From Microbacterium jejuense (GTDB lineage: Bacteria > Actinomycetota > Actinomycetes > Actinomycetales > Microbacteriaceae), in assembly GCF_019511665.1 (NCBI RefSeq), contig NZ_JAEUAW010000004.1, positions 62,001 through 126,000 on the forward strand: 64,000 nt of DNA. Reading direction: 5' to 3'. The notes under the pieces are model-generated. The model ran no database searches and had not been told where the DNA came from. It saw nothing but the letters and a program-made list of their open reading frames with translations. The position numbers were made by a program, and so were the translations under genes. How positions within the stretch are numbered: the first letter of the stretch is position 1; the number at the start of each line of letters is the position of its first letter. Shown in pieces: positions 18,569 through 27,977 of this stretch.

Positions 18569-19920
18569 ACGACAACGTGTGGATCCTCATCGCCGAGCTG
18601 CTGGTCGTCATCGCGGCGATCTACATGGGCACCCGCACGAGCGGGATCGGCCTGGGCGTCTGGGGGCTCGTCGGCGTCGCCGTGCTGGTGTTCGTGTTCG
18701 GCGAGGCGCCGGGCAGCGCGCCCGTCGACGCCGTCTTCATCGTCATCACCGTGATCACCGCGGCCTCGACCATGCAGGCGGCGGGCGGCATCGACTGGAT
18801 GGTGTCGGTGGCGGCGAAGGTGATCCGCCGCCGGCCCAAGTCGGTGGTCTTCCTCGCGCCCGCCATGTCGTTCCTCTTCACGGTCGGCGCAGGGACGGGC
18901 AACATCTTCTACCCCCTGCTGCCGGTGATCTACGACGTGTCGTACCAGCAGAAGATCCGCCCCGAGCGTGCACTGTCGGTATCGGCCGTCGCGTCGCAGG
19001 TCGGCATCCTCTGCTCTCCGGTCTCGGCGGCGACCGCGTCGATGGTCGTCCTCCTCGCCCCGGAGGGCGTCGACCTCGGCGGACTGCTGCTCATCATGTG
19101 GCCGGCGTCGATCCTCGGCCTGTTCGTGGCGGCGCTCGTCATGATGCGTCACGGCCGCGAGCTGGAGGACGACCCCGTGTTCCAGAAACGTCTCGCCGAC
19201 CACCAGATCAAGCCGCCCACCGAGGACGCGCACGAGCAGAAGCTGCCGCGCACGGCCGTGCTGTCGGCATCCATCTTCCTCATCGGCGTCGCGGTGATCG
19301 TGATGTTCGGCCTGTTCGAGGGACTGCGTCCGATCATCGGCACCGACGACAGCGGCGACCCGGTGCGCGTGAGCGTCACGGTCATCATCGAGGTCACGAT
19401 GGGCGTCATCGCGGCGCTGATCTTCCTGCTCTGCAAGGTCAAGGCGGCCGACGTGCCCAAGCAGTCGACGTTCCCCGCCGGCATGGTCGGCGCGATCGCG
19501 CTGTTCGGCATCGCGTGGCTGGCCAACACCTTCGTCGCCGCCAACCAGCAGCTGATCGTCGACGGGCTCGGCTCGGTGGTCGCCGGGTCGTCCGCGTTCC
19601 TCGGGGCGCTGCTGTTCGCGCTCGCCCTGTTCGTCGTGGCGATGCTCACCACCAGTCAGTCCAGCGCCACGAACGCCATCGTGCCGATCGGCATCACGAT
19701 CGGGCTCCCGGCCTCACTGCTCGTGGGGCTCTGGCCCGCCGCGATGGGCATCTACACGCTGCCCGCCAACGGCAGTCAGGTCGCCACCGTCGCGTTCGAC
19801 CAGACCGGCACCACCAAGATGGGCAGGTTCGTCTTCGACCACTCGTTCCAGCTGCCGAACCTGGTGTACATCGGGGTCGCGATCGTCGCCGGCGTCGCGC
19901 TGTCGTTCGTCTTCGTCTGA
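18565..19920 (+). CDS. Anaerobic-type C4-dicarboxylate transporter (Dcu family)
   Basis: 451 residues from the GTG at 18565. Multiple membrane spans; the segments WMVSVAAKVIRRRPKSVVF, FTVGAGTGNIFYPLLPVIY and VASQVGILCSPVSAATASM are the conserved DcuA/DcuB landmarks. Dcu carriers exchange aspartate, fumarate, malate and succinate. It is translationally coupled to the S51 peptidase and followed after 1 bp by a ThrE-type exporter, forming an amino-acid/C4-acid handling unit. Confidence 0.88.
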   Translation: MNDNVWILIAELLVVIAAIYMGTRTSGIGLGVWGLVGVAVLVFVFGEAPGSAPVDAVFIVITVITAASTMQAAGGIDWMVSVAAKVIRRRPKSVVFLAPAMSFLFTVGAGTGNIFYPLLPVIYDVSYQQKIRPERALSVSAVASQVGILCSPVSAATASMVVLLAPEGVDLGGLLLIMWPASILGLFVAALVMMRHGRELEDDPVFQKRLADHQIKPPTEDAHEQKLPRTAVLSASIFLIGVAVIVMFGLFEGLRPIIGTDDSGDPVRVSVTVIIEVTMGVIAALIFLLCKVKAADVPKQSTFPAGMVGAIALFGIAWLANTFVAANQQLIVDGLGSVVAGSSAFLGALLFALALFVVAMLTTSQSSATNAIVPIGITIGLPASLLVGLWPAAMGIYTLPANGSQVATVAFDQTGTTKMGRFVFDHSFQLPNLVYIGVAIVAGVALSFVFV

Positions 19921-19921
19921 C

Positions 19922-21247
19922 ATGACGGATGCCGCCGACCCGGCCGTTCTCAGCAGGTTCCTGCTCGGGCTCGCCGAGGGGCTGACCGCTTCGGGCGAGT
20001 CCGTCGATCGCATCCGCGACACGATGGCGCAGATCGCGAAGGCGTACGGGCGCGAGGGCGCCCAGTTTGTCGTGCTGCCGACGCTCACCCTCGTCGAGAC
20101 CGGTGAGCACGGCGGCCCAGTAGCGCTGCGATCCACGACGCGCACCCAGTTCCGGTTCGACCAGATCGCCGAGCTGTACCGCTTGATCGAAGCGGCCAGG
20201 CGCGGCGGGGTGGAGCCGGAAGACGGCATCCATCGACTCAACGAGATCGGGGCCATGCGCCCACGGTTCGGGTGGATCGTGCGCACGCTGGGTCATGCCG
20301 TGCTGACGCTCGGCCTCGCTCTGCTGCTCGAGCCGACGTGGCAGGGCGCGCTCATCGCCCTGGGCCTCGGCGCGGGCATCGGCCTGCTCAAGCTCGTGCG
20401 GTCGCCCACGCTGCAGCTGATCATGCCGATCGTCGCCGCCTTCGTGTGCGCGGTGGCGGTGTTCCTGCTCGCCGAAGTCGTGCCGATCGGCGATCCGCTG
20501 CACCTGCTCATCGCGCCGCTGGCGACGTTCCTCCCGGGCGGCGTGCTGACGACCGCGACCATGGAGCTGGCCGCGCGGCAGATGCTCGCCGGTGCGGCGC
20601 GCCTCGTCTACGGACTGGTCCAGCTCGCGCTGCTCTCGTTCGGCATTCTCACGGCAGGGGTGGTGGCGGGCGTGGACTCGAGTGCGTACGAGCCGCTGGC
20701 GTCCGCCGCGGCGCTGCCGTGGTGGGTCGCGCTCGTCGGCGTCGTCGTGATCGCGGTCGGCGACTACCTGCACTTCTCCGCGCCGTCGGCGACGTTCGGC
20801 TGGGTGCTGCTGGTGCTCGCGGTCGCGTACGCCGCGCAGAAGCTCGGAGCGACGCTGATCGACCCCGCGGTGGGCGGCCTCATCGGCGCGCTCGCGATGA
20901 CGCCGCTCGTGCTGTGGATCGCGGATCTGCGCCACGGCGCCCCATCGCAGCTGACGTTCCTTCCCGGATTCTGGCTGCTCGTGCCGGGTGCGGCGGGGCT
21001 CGTGGGCCTGACGGAGTCGGTGGCGACCGACGGCGGTCTGGCCGACTTCGCCGCGGCGCTCACCGCCGTGATGTCGATCGCGCTGGGCGTGCTGATCGGC
21101 ACGGCCGTGTACCGCGCCGTGCATCACGGTGCCGAAGAGATCGTGCAGTTCGCCGTGGCGCTTCCGCCCCAGCCCGACGCCCCTGTGCCGACCACGCTGG
21201 GTCAGCGCATGCGGCAGTGGTGGGGCTCGGTGCGCAAGCGCCCGTAG
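19922..21247 (+). CDS. Threonine/serine exporter, ThrE family
   Basis: 441 residues. A cytoplasmic N-terminal half (FLLGLAEGLTASGESVDRI, GREGAQFVVLPTLTLVE) precedes about ten membrane spans in two sections, including PLATFLPGGVLTTATMELAA, the ThrE signature region. ThrE of Corynebacterium glutamicum exports threonine and serine by proton antiport; this protein has the same fused two-domain form. Its ATG follows the dcu stop by one base. Confidence 0.88.
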   Translation: MTDAADPAVLSRFLLGLAEGLTASGESVDRIRDTMAQIAKAYGREGAQFVVLPTLTLVETGEHGGPVALRSTTRTQFRFDQIAELYRLIEAARRGGVEPEDGIHRLNEIGAMRPRFGWIVRTLGHAVLTLGLALLLEPTWQGALIALGLGAGIGLLKLVRSPTLQLIMPIVAAFVCAVAVFLLAEVVPIGDPLHLLIAPLATFLPGGVLTTATMELAARQMLAGAARLVYGLVQLALLSFGILTAGVVAGVDSSAYEPLASAAALPWWVALVGVVVIAVGDYLHFSAPSATFGWVLLVLAVAYAAQKLGATLIDPAVGGLIGALAMTPLVLWIADLRHGAPSQLTFLPGFWLLVPGAAGLVGLTESVATDGGLADFAAALTAVMSIALGVLIGTAVYRAVHHGAEEIVQFAVALPPQPDAPVPTTLGQRMRQWWGSVRKRP

Positions 21248-21275
21248 GGTCGCCGAACCAGGAGCGGGGCGCGAT

Positions 21276-21305
21276 GTGACGTCGGCTTTTTGAGGCCGAC
21301 GTCAC
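21276..21305 (+). terminator. Terminator hairpin after the exporter gene
   Basis: An 11-bp perfect stem (21276-21286 with 21295-21305) has a TTTTTGAG loop. It lies 28 nt after the ThrE stop and separates this operon from the iron-box promoter. Confidence 0.8.
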
Positions 21306-21307
21306 GT

Positions 21308-21327
21308 ATAGGTTAGGCTTCCCTAAC

Positions 21328-21329
<2 letters not shown>
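21308..21329 (+). promoter_or_regulatory. DtxR/IdeR iron box overlapping the start of the siderophore operon
   Basis: GTTAGG (21312-21317) and CCTAAC (21322-21327) form the inverted repeat of the classic TTAGGTTAG-type iron box. The GTG start codon begins at 21328, so bound repressor would cover the promoter and the start. TATAGG at 21307-21312 may be the -10, which would make the mRNA almost leaderless. Confidence 0.9.
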
Positions 21330-22185
<856 letters not shown>

Positions 22186-22221
22186 CCCTTCCTGTCCGCA
22201 CAACCCTCTGGAGCCCTCCCG

Positions 22222-23256
22222 ATGACCAAGCCCCTTGCCGCCCTCGCCGTTCTCGGCGCCCTCACCCTGGCGCTCACCGCGTGCGGGACGACCCAGGTGC
22301 CCGCGTCCGCCGACGCCGACGCCGCCACCACGACATCGACGAGCGCCGGCTGCGCGGACGACACGACGGCGACCTCGACCGACCCGGTCGAACTCACCGA
22401 CGCCTTCGGCCGCACGGTCTCGCTGGACGAGCCCGCCACGAAGGTCGCCGTGCTCGAATGGCAGCAGATCGAGGACGTGCTGTCGCTGTGCCTCACGCCG
22501 GTGGCGGTCGCGGATGCCGAGGGCTACCGCACGTGGGACACGGCCGAAGAGCTTCCCGAGAGCGTCGAGAGCGTCGGCACGCGGCAGGAGCCGAACCTCG
22601 ACGCGCTGTTCGCGACCGAGCCCGACCTCGTGATCGTCGAGGCGTACACCCGTGACGACGAGATCATCTCGCAGCTCGAGGAGTACGGCGTCCCCGTGCT
22701 CGCGACGCTGGGGGCCGACGCGGCCGACCCGATCGGGCAGATGCTCGACACCTTCGACCTCATCGCGCAGGCGACCGGCCGCGCCGAGCGCGCCGACGTG
22801 GTGAAGGACGAGTTCGAGCAGCACCTCGCCGACGCCAAGGCCGAGGTCGAGGGCGCCGCGCCCGCGGTCACGGACTTCGTGTACTTCGACGGGTGGGTCG
22901 ACGGCGGCAACGTGTCGCTGCGCCCGTTCGGCCAGGGATCGCTCGTCGGCGAGATCGGCGAAGAGCTCGGCCTCACGAACGCGTGGACGGGCGAGGTCGA
23001 CCCGGCCTACGGCCTCGGCCAGACCGACATCGAGGGCATGACCACGATCGGCGACGCGAACCTGTTCTACACCGGAACCGTCGACCCCGACTCCGAGAGC
23101 TTCGTCGACGCCGCTGCCGAGAACCCGGCGTGGGCATCGATCCCGGCTGTCGCCGAGGACCGGGTCACCGCCTTCCCCGGCGGGATCTGGACCTTCGGCG
23201 GACCCCGTTCCGCCGGGCAGATCATCGACGCCTACGTCGCCGCGATCACCCAGTGA
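22222..23256 (+). CDS. Iron-siderophore substrate-binding lipoprotein
   Basis: 344 residues. The signal peptide ends LTLALTAC with lipidated Cys21, followed by a T/S/A-rich linker and a helical-backbone (TroA/FepB-like) binding fold: RTVSLDEPATKVAVLEWQQ, RQEPNLDALFATEPDLVIV and FGGPRSAGQIIDAY. It binds ferric siderophore outside the membrane. The stop overlaps the GTG of the permease gene by 4 bp. Confidence 0.93.
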   Translation: MTKPLAALAVLGALTLALTACGTTQVPASADADAATTTSTSAGCADDTTATSTDPVELTDAFGRTVSLDEPATKVAVLEWQQIEDVLSLCLTPVAVADAEGYRTWDTAEELPESVESVGTRQEPNLDALFATEPDLVIVEAYTRDDEIISQLEEYGVPVLATLGADAADPIGQMLDTFDLIAQATGRAERADVVKDEFEQHLADAKAEVEGAAPAVTDFVYFDGWVDGGNVSLRPFGQGSLVGEIGEELGLTNAWTGEVDPAYGLGQTDIEGMTTIGDANLFYTGTVDPDSESFVDAAAENPAWASIPAVAEDRVTAFPGGIWTFGGPRSAGQIIDAYVAAITQ

Positions 23257-25361
23257 GCACGCGGTCGTTGAGCGAGCGGGTCTCCCGTTCGTCGAGAGAG
23301 GATGCCGGCGTCCGGGCTGACGCGTCGCATCCCGCGCCGGGCCCCGGCGCGCCGGCTCCGGCCGCTCGCTCAACGACCGGCGCGGCCGTCGGCGTGCTGC
23401 TCGCGCTGCTGGTGGTGCTGGTGCTCGTCGCGGCCTGGCATCTGACGCAGGGCACGAGCGGCGCCGCCTTCCCCGACGCCGATGTGCTGTGGGGCTCGCG
23501 CGTCCCGCGGCTCGCGGCCGGCGTCGCGGTCGGCATCGCGCTGGGCGTGGCAGGCCTGCTGATGCAGTCCCTGTCGCGCAATGCGCTCGCCTCGCCTGAC
23601 ACGCTGGGCGTGACGGCGGGCTCCTACCTCGCGGTCACCGCGGTGGCCGCCTTCGGTGTCGCCGTGCCGATCTGGGCGTCCGGGTTCGTCGCGTTCGCGG
23701 GAGGCCTCGCCGCCGCCGCGCTCGTGCTCGGCCTTGCGGGTGGAGCGGGAACCTCGACCACCCGGCTGGTGCTCGCCGGATCTGCGCTCGCCCTCGCCTT
23801 CCAGGCGGGCACGTCGGCGCTCCTCGTGCTCTTCTCCGAAGAGACCAAGGGGCTGCTCGCGTGGGGGAGCGGCAGCCTCTCGCAGCTCGGCCTCGAGAGC
23901 TTCCTGCGCGCCGCGCCGGTGGTCGTCGTGTCGGTCGTGCTCGCCCTCGTGCTGGCGCGCCGCTTCGACGTGCTGGCCCTCGGCGACGACACCGCGTCGT
24001 CGCTCGGCGTGCCGATCCGGTCGACCCGGGTGTTCGGCATCCTGCTGTCGGTCCTGCTCACGGCCACGGCCGTGACGCTCGCCGGCCCGATCGGCTTCGT
24101 CGGACTGTGCGCGCCGGTGCTCGCCCGGCTGCTCGCACGCGTCGTGCCGGCGCTCGGCCGGCATCTGCTGCTGATCCCGCTGTCGGGCCTCGTCGGTGCG
24201 ATCGTCGTCATCCTCGCCGACGCCCTGCTGCGGGCGATCATCGGCCCCGAAGGCGCCATCGCCGTGCCGACCGGTGTCGCCACCACCGTCTTCGGGGCGA
24301 TCGTGCTCGTCGTCATGGCGCGGCGACTGCGCGATTCGGGTCCGACCCGTCGCCCGCCCACCATCCGCATCGGCGTGCGCAGCGGGCGCCGGTTCGTCGT
24401 GGTGCTCATCGTCGCCGCGGTCGCCCTGTGCGCCGTCGTGCTCGCCGGCATGCTGCTCGGCAGCACCCGCCTGCTGACGGGCGACATCCTGCTGTGGCTT
24501 CAGGATGCCGCACCCCCGCGCATCGCGTTCGCCCTCGACGAGCGCGCCCCGCGCGTGATCGCCGCCGTCGTGGCGGGCGCCGCGCTGGGCCTGTCGGGAA
24601 GCGTCACCCAGGCTGTCAGCCGCAACCCGCTCGCCGATCCGAGCCTGCTCGGCATCACCGGCGGCGCGGGCCTGGGCGCCGTGCTGGTCGTGACCAGCGC
24701 CACGGCGACGACGTTCGGGATGCTGGCGGCCGCGGTCGTCGGCGGCCTGCTGGCATTCGTGCTCGTCTACGCCCTCGCGTGGCGCGGCGGGCTCAGCGCC
24801 GACCGGTTCATCCTGATCGGCATCGGCGTCTCGTACGGCACCGTGGCGCTGACGACCTTCGTGCTGCTGCGCGCCAACCCGTGGGACACCCCGAAGATCT
24901 ACACGTGGCTGTCGGGCACGACGTACGGGCGCATCTGGGAGCAGGTGATCCCGCTCGCGATCGTGCTCGCGATCGCGCTGCCCTTCGTGCTCGCCCACCG
25001 CCGCGACCTCGACATCCTCGCCATGGACGAGGACACGCCGCGACTCGTCGGCATCCGCCTCGAGCGCACGCGCCTGCTGCTGCTCGTCGCGGCGGCCGTG
25101 CTCGCCGCGCTCAGCGTGGTCGCCGTCGGCGTGGTCGGCTTCGTCGGACTCGTCGCACCGCACGCCGCGCGGGCCCTCGTCGGGGCACGGCACAGTCGCG
25201 TGATCCCGGTCGCGGTGCTCCTCGGCGCGGTGCTCGTGGGGGTCGCCGATGTGCTCGGACGCACCGTCATCGCTCCGGCGCAGCTGCCCGCGGGCCTCGT
25301 CGTGGCGCTCGTCGGCGCACCGTACTTCGTGTGGCTCCTCTGGCGCTCGCGCGACACATGA
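23253..25361 (+). CDS. Fused double FecCD-type siderophore permease
   Basis: 702 residues holding two complete FecCD/BtuC-like permease domains in tandem (about 45-370 and 380-700), which other systems encode as two genes. Repeated landmarks are QSLSRNALASPDTLGVTAGS in the first and QAVSRNPLADPSLLGITGGA in the second. The first roughly 42 residues (STRSLSERVSRSSRED...) are encoded by a palindromic repeat and are unrelated to transport; a later start is possible but no better RBS is seen. Confidence 0.92.
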   Translation: MSTRSLSERVSRSSREDAGVRADASHPAPGPGAPAPAARSTTGAAVGVLLALLVVLVLVAAWHLTQGTSGAAFPDADVLWGSRVPRLAAGVAVGIALGVAGLLMQSLSRNALASPDTLGVTAGSYLAVTAVAAFGVAVPIWASGFVAFAGGLAAAALVLGLAGGAGTSTTRLVLAGSALALAFQAGTSALLVLFSEETKGLLAWGSGSLSQLGLESFLRAAPVVVVSVVLALVLARRFDVLALGDDTASSLGVPIRSTRVFGILLSVLLTATAVTLAGPIGFVGLCAPVLARLLARVVPALGRHLLLIPLSGLVGAIVVILADALLRAIIGPEGAIAVPTGVATTVFGAIVLVVMARRLRDSGPTRRPPTIRIGVRSGRRFVVVLIVAAVALCAVVLAGMLLGSTRLLTGDILLWLQDAAPPRIAFALDERAPRVIAAVVAGAALGLSGSVTQAVSRNPLADPSLLGITGGAGLGAVLVVTSATATTFGMLAAAVVGGLLAFVLVYALAWRGGLSADRFILIGIGVSYGTVALTTFVLLRANPWDTPKIYTWLSGTTYGRIWEQVIPLAIVLAIALPFVLAHRRDLDILAMDEDTPRLVGIRLERTRLLLLVAAAVLAALSVVAVGVVGFVGLVAPHAARALVGARHSRVIPVAVLLGAVLVGVADVLGRTVIAPAQLPAGLVVALVGAPYFVWLLWRSRDT
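23262..23379. repeat. Palindromic repeat with 18-bp perfect terminal inverted arms
   Basis: CGGTCGTTGAGCGAGCGG (23262-23279) is exactly repeated in inverse at 23362-23379, with 82 bp between. It occupies the binding-protein/permease junction and is translated as the permease N-terminus. The ends match the element in dnaE2. Confidence 0.85.
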
Positions 25362-25370
25362 TCCGCCCGA

Positions 25371-25390
25371 CCCGCCGCATCAGCGGCGGG
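25371..25390 (+). terminator. Stem-loop after the siderophore permease
   Basis: CCCGCCGC and GCGGCGGG (8 bp, ATCA loop) begin 10 nt after the permease stop. Another imperfect stem (25409-25418 with 25429-25438) and a CGTCAC/GTGACG stem (25447-25462) follow before the convergent catalase gene. They probably end transcripts from both sides; no T-run is present. Confidence 0.5.
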
Positions 25391-25463
25391 CGCCCCGCGC
25401 CGGGATGACCACGGTCACGGAGGAGCGCGTGGCCGTGGCATCCCCCCGTCACGTCGGTGACGA

Positions 25464-26420
25464 TCAGGCCTGGCCCAGCCGGCCGAACGTCGCGTCGATG
25501 TCGGCCATCTCCATCGCGGCGGTGGCCTCGATCAGGGCCCGCAGGTCGGTGTCGGCACCGGGTGAGAACTCCTCGAGCCGCTCCGGGGCGATCGTGATCG
25601 GCGTGCCGAGCGGCGCCTGCTCGCTCGCATCGAGCATCGTGCCGTCGTTGGACGGCGATGCGCCCTGGAAGATCCGGCCGGCCTCCGACTGGTTGCCGAG
25701 GTCGAAGCTGTACTGCTTGCTCTGGAGGCCGCGATCCAGCAGCGTCTGGACCTCCGGGAACTGCTCGGCGTTCGTCTTGGGGATCGGCAGGGCGGTGCGC
25801 CAGTTCACCCCGAGCGTCTCCAGCGCCTTGGCGTAGGCGTTCTCGTGCGCCTGGTCGCGCACGATGAGATACGAGATCGTGGAGCGGGCCGTCTTGTTGT
25901 CGGTCATCTCGTACAGCCGGCACTTCTGCAGCCGCCCGGTCGACTCGAGCATCAGGTTGTACAGCAGGTCGAGCACGAGGTTGCCCGAGTTGTAGACGTA
26001 GCTGCCCGACCACGGGTTTCCGGCCGCATCGACGGGCAGGGCGCCCTGCGCGCCGACGAGGTAGTGATGGATGTTGCTGGTGTCCAGGGCGATGCTCAGC
26101 GGCGTCCGTCCGCCGGAAGCGGGCTCGTCGACGGGGTCGGTGGGCTTGCCCCGGTAGCGTGGCGACCCGTCGAGCAGGCGCGAGATCGTGGTGCCGATGA
26201 GCTCCACGTGGCTGATCTCTTCGGTGCCGATGCCTTGGATGAGGTCCTTGTACGCCTTGCCGTCAGGACCCCGGAAGTTCATGCTCTGGAAGAGGTACTG
26301 CATCATCGTGCGCATCTCGCCGAACTGGCCGCCGAGACCCTCCTGCAGCGCGTTGGCCGCTGCGGGATCCGGCTCGTCCTGAGCGATCTCGTTGATGAAT
26401 TCCTGCAGGTGGAAGTACAT
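25464..26420 (-). CDS. Manganese (non-heme) catalase
   Basis: 318 residues from the ATG at 26420, which has GGAGGCAAGG upstream. Ferritin-like four-helix fold with dimanganese ligands visible as E35 (GGQFGEMRTM) and the TEEISHVE motif at about 66-73, plus the later DNKTARSTISYLIVRDQAHE containing the second E...H pair. It decomposes hydrogen peroxide in the cytoplasm without heme. It is the last of a minus-strand run after gadC and gadB, 109 bp from gadB, so it may be co-transcribed or separately controlled. Confidence 0.93.
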   Translation of the reverse strand: MYFHLQEFINEIAQDEPDPAAANALQEGLGGQFGEMRTMMQYLFQSMNFRGPDGKAYKDLIQGIGTEEISHVELIGTTISRLLDGSPRYRGKPTDPVDEPASGGRTPLSIALDTSNIHHYLVGAQGALPVDAAGNPWSGSYVYNSGNLVLDLLYNLMLESTGRLQKCRLYEMTDNKTARSTISYLIVRDQAHENAYAKALETLGVNWRTALPIPKTNAEQFPEVQTLLDRGLQSKQYSFDLGNQSEAGRIFQGASPSNDGTMLDASEQAPLGTPITIAPERLEEFSPGADTDLRALIEATAAMEMADIDATFGRLGQA

Positions 26421-26529
26421 CCTTGCCTCCGTGGTTGTGGGGAACCCGATCTGACTGATCGAGTTCCCCACCCTTCGCGAGGCGACGGTGCATGGCACGG
26501 GGCTTGCGCATTCTCAGCGCATGTGCAGG

Positions 26530-27924
26530 TCAGTGGTGGAACGCGCCCGCTTCTTCTTCGGTCATGGGGACGGTGATGGGGTGCTTGTCGAAGTGCTCGA
26601 TGGCGGCCCGGTAGTCGTCCATGAGGAGGTTGGCCTCGTCGCGGCTGAATCCCACGCGCACGAGGATGCGCTGGATGGGGAGGTCCTCGCGGTTGGGCGG
26701 CATCGTGTAGGCGGGGACCTGCCAGCCGCGCGTGCGCAGCCGGTCAGCGAGGTCGAACAGAGTGAAGGAGTGCTCCATCCCGTCCTTCAGCTTCCACGAG
26801 ACGGCGGGGATGCCTTCCTGCGGGCTGCCGCCGTTGATGATGTCGAAGTGGCCGAGCTTGTCGATCTCGGCCGCGAGGAACATGGCGGTGTCGTAGCAGG
26901 ACTGCTGGATCCGGCGGTACCCCTCCCGTCCCAGGCGGAGGAAGTTGTAGTACTGCGCGACGATCTGCCCGCCGGGGCGCGAGAAGTTCAGCGCGAAGGT
27001 GGGCATGTTGCCGCCGAGGTAGTTGACGTTGAAGATCAGCTCCTCGGGAAGATCCGTCGCGTCGCGCCACACCACCCAGCCCACGCCGAGCGGCGCGAGC
27101 CCGAACTTGTGGCCGGAGGTGTTGATCGACTTCACGCGGGGGAGGCGGAAGTCCCACACGATGTGCGGTGCCGTGAAGGGGGCGAGGAATCCGCCGCTGG
27201 CACCGTCGACGTGGATCGGGATGTCCAGCCCTTTCTCCTCCTGCAGCGCGTCCAGCGCGTCGCTGACCGCCTGGACCGGTTCGAAGCCGCCGGTGAAGGT
27301 GACACCGAGGGTGGGCACCACGCCGATGGTGTTCTCGTCGACACGGCTGATCACCTCTTCGGGCGTCATCAGGAAGCGGTCGCCTTCCATGGGGATCTCG
27401 CGCAGCTCGACGTCCCAGTAGCGGGCGAACTTGTGCCAGCAGACCTGGACCGGCCCGGTGATCAGGTTCGGCTTGTCGGTCGGCTTGCCCGCCGCACGCT
27501 GACGGGCCCGCCACTTCCACAGCAGCGCCATGCCGCCCAGCATCGCGGCCTCGCTGGACCCGGTCGTCGAGGTGCCCAGGGTGTTGGCGGCGTCGGGGGA
27601 GTTCCACAGGTCGGCGAGGATGTGCACGCAGCGGGCCTCGATCTCGGCCGTCTGCGGATACTCGTCCTTGTCGATCATGTTCTTGTCGAGGGTCTCGGCC
27701 ATCAGCTGCCGCACCTCGGGCTCCAGCCAGGTCTGGCAGAACGTGGCGAGGTTCTGGCGCGAGTTGCCGTCGAGCATCAACTCGTCCGACACGACCTGAT
27801 ACGCGTGCCGGGCGAGGTGCTCCTTGTCGGGCATCCGGTACTTCGGCATGGACACCGACAGGTCCGTCGAAGCGAACACCTCGTCGAGGACCTCGTCGCG
27901 GATGTTGTCACGGTGGTGCAGCAT
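26530..27924 (-). CDS. gadB: Glutamate decarboxylase
   Basis: 464 residues, the size of bacterial GadA/GadB. PLP lysine is K273 in [15 protein letters not shown], with D240 in [10 protein letters not shown] binding the PLP ring nitrogen. It converts glutamate to GABA and CO2, consuming a proton, as the core of acid resistance. The C-terminus ends FHH, comparable to the E. coli GadB tail whose penultimate His closes the active site at neutral pH. The adjacent gadC gene supplies the antiporter, completing the system. Confidence 0.94.
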   Translation of the reverse strand: MLHHRDNIRDEVLDEVFASTDLSVSMPKYRMPDKEHLARHAYQVVSDELMLDGNSRQNLATFCQTWLEPEVRQLMAETLDKNMIDKDEYPQTAEIEARCVHILADLWNSPDAANTLGTSTTGSSEAAMLGGMALLWKWRARQRAAGKPTDKPNLITGPVQVCWHKFARYWDVELREIPMEGDRFLMTPEEVISRVDENTIGVVPTLGVTFTGGFEPVQAVSDALDALQEEKGLDIPIHVDGASGGFLAPFTAPHIVWDFRLPRVKSINTSGHKFGLAPLGVGWVVWRDATDLPEELIFNVNYLGGNMPTFALNFSRPGGQIVAQYYNFLRLGREGYRRIQQSCYDTAMFLAAEIDKLGHFDIINGGSPQEGIPAVSWKLKDGMEHSFTLFDLADRLRTRGWQVPAYTMPPNREDLPIQRILVRVGFSRDEANLLMDDYRAAIEHFDKHPITVPMTEEEAGAFHH

Positions 27925-27977
27925 GAGATTCCTTCTTCCGATATCGAGTCAGTGGGTGAGCGTGTAACGGGCCGCGG

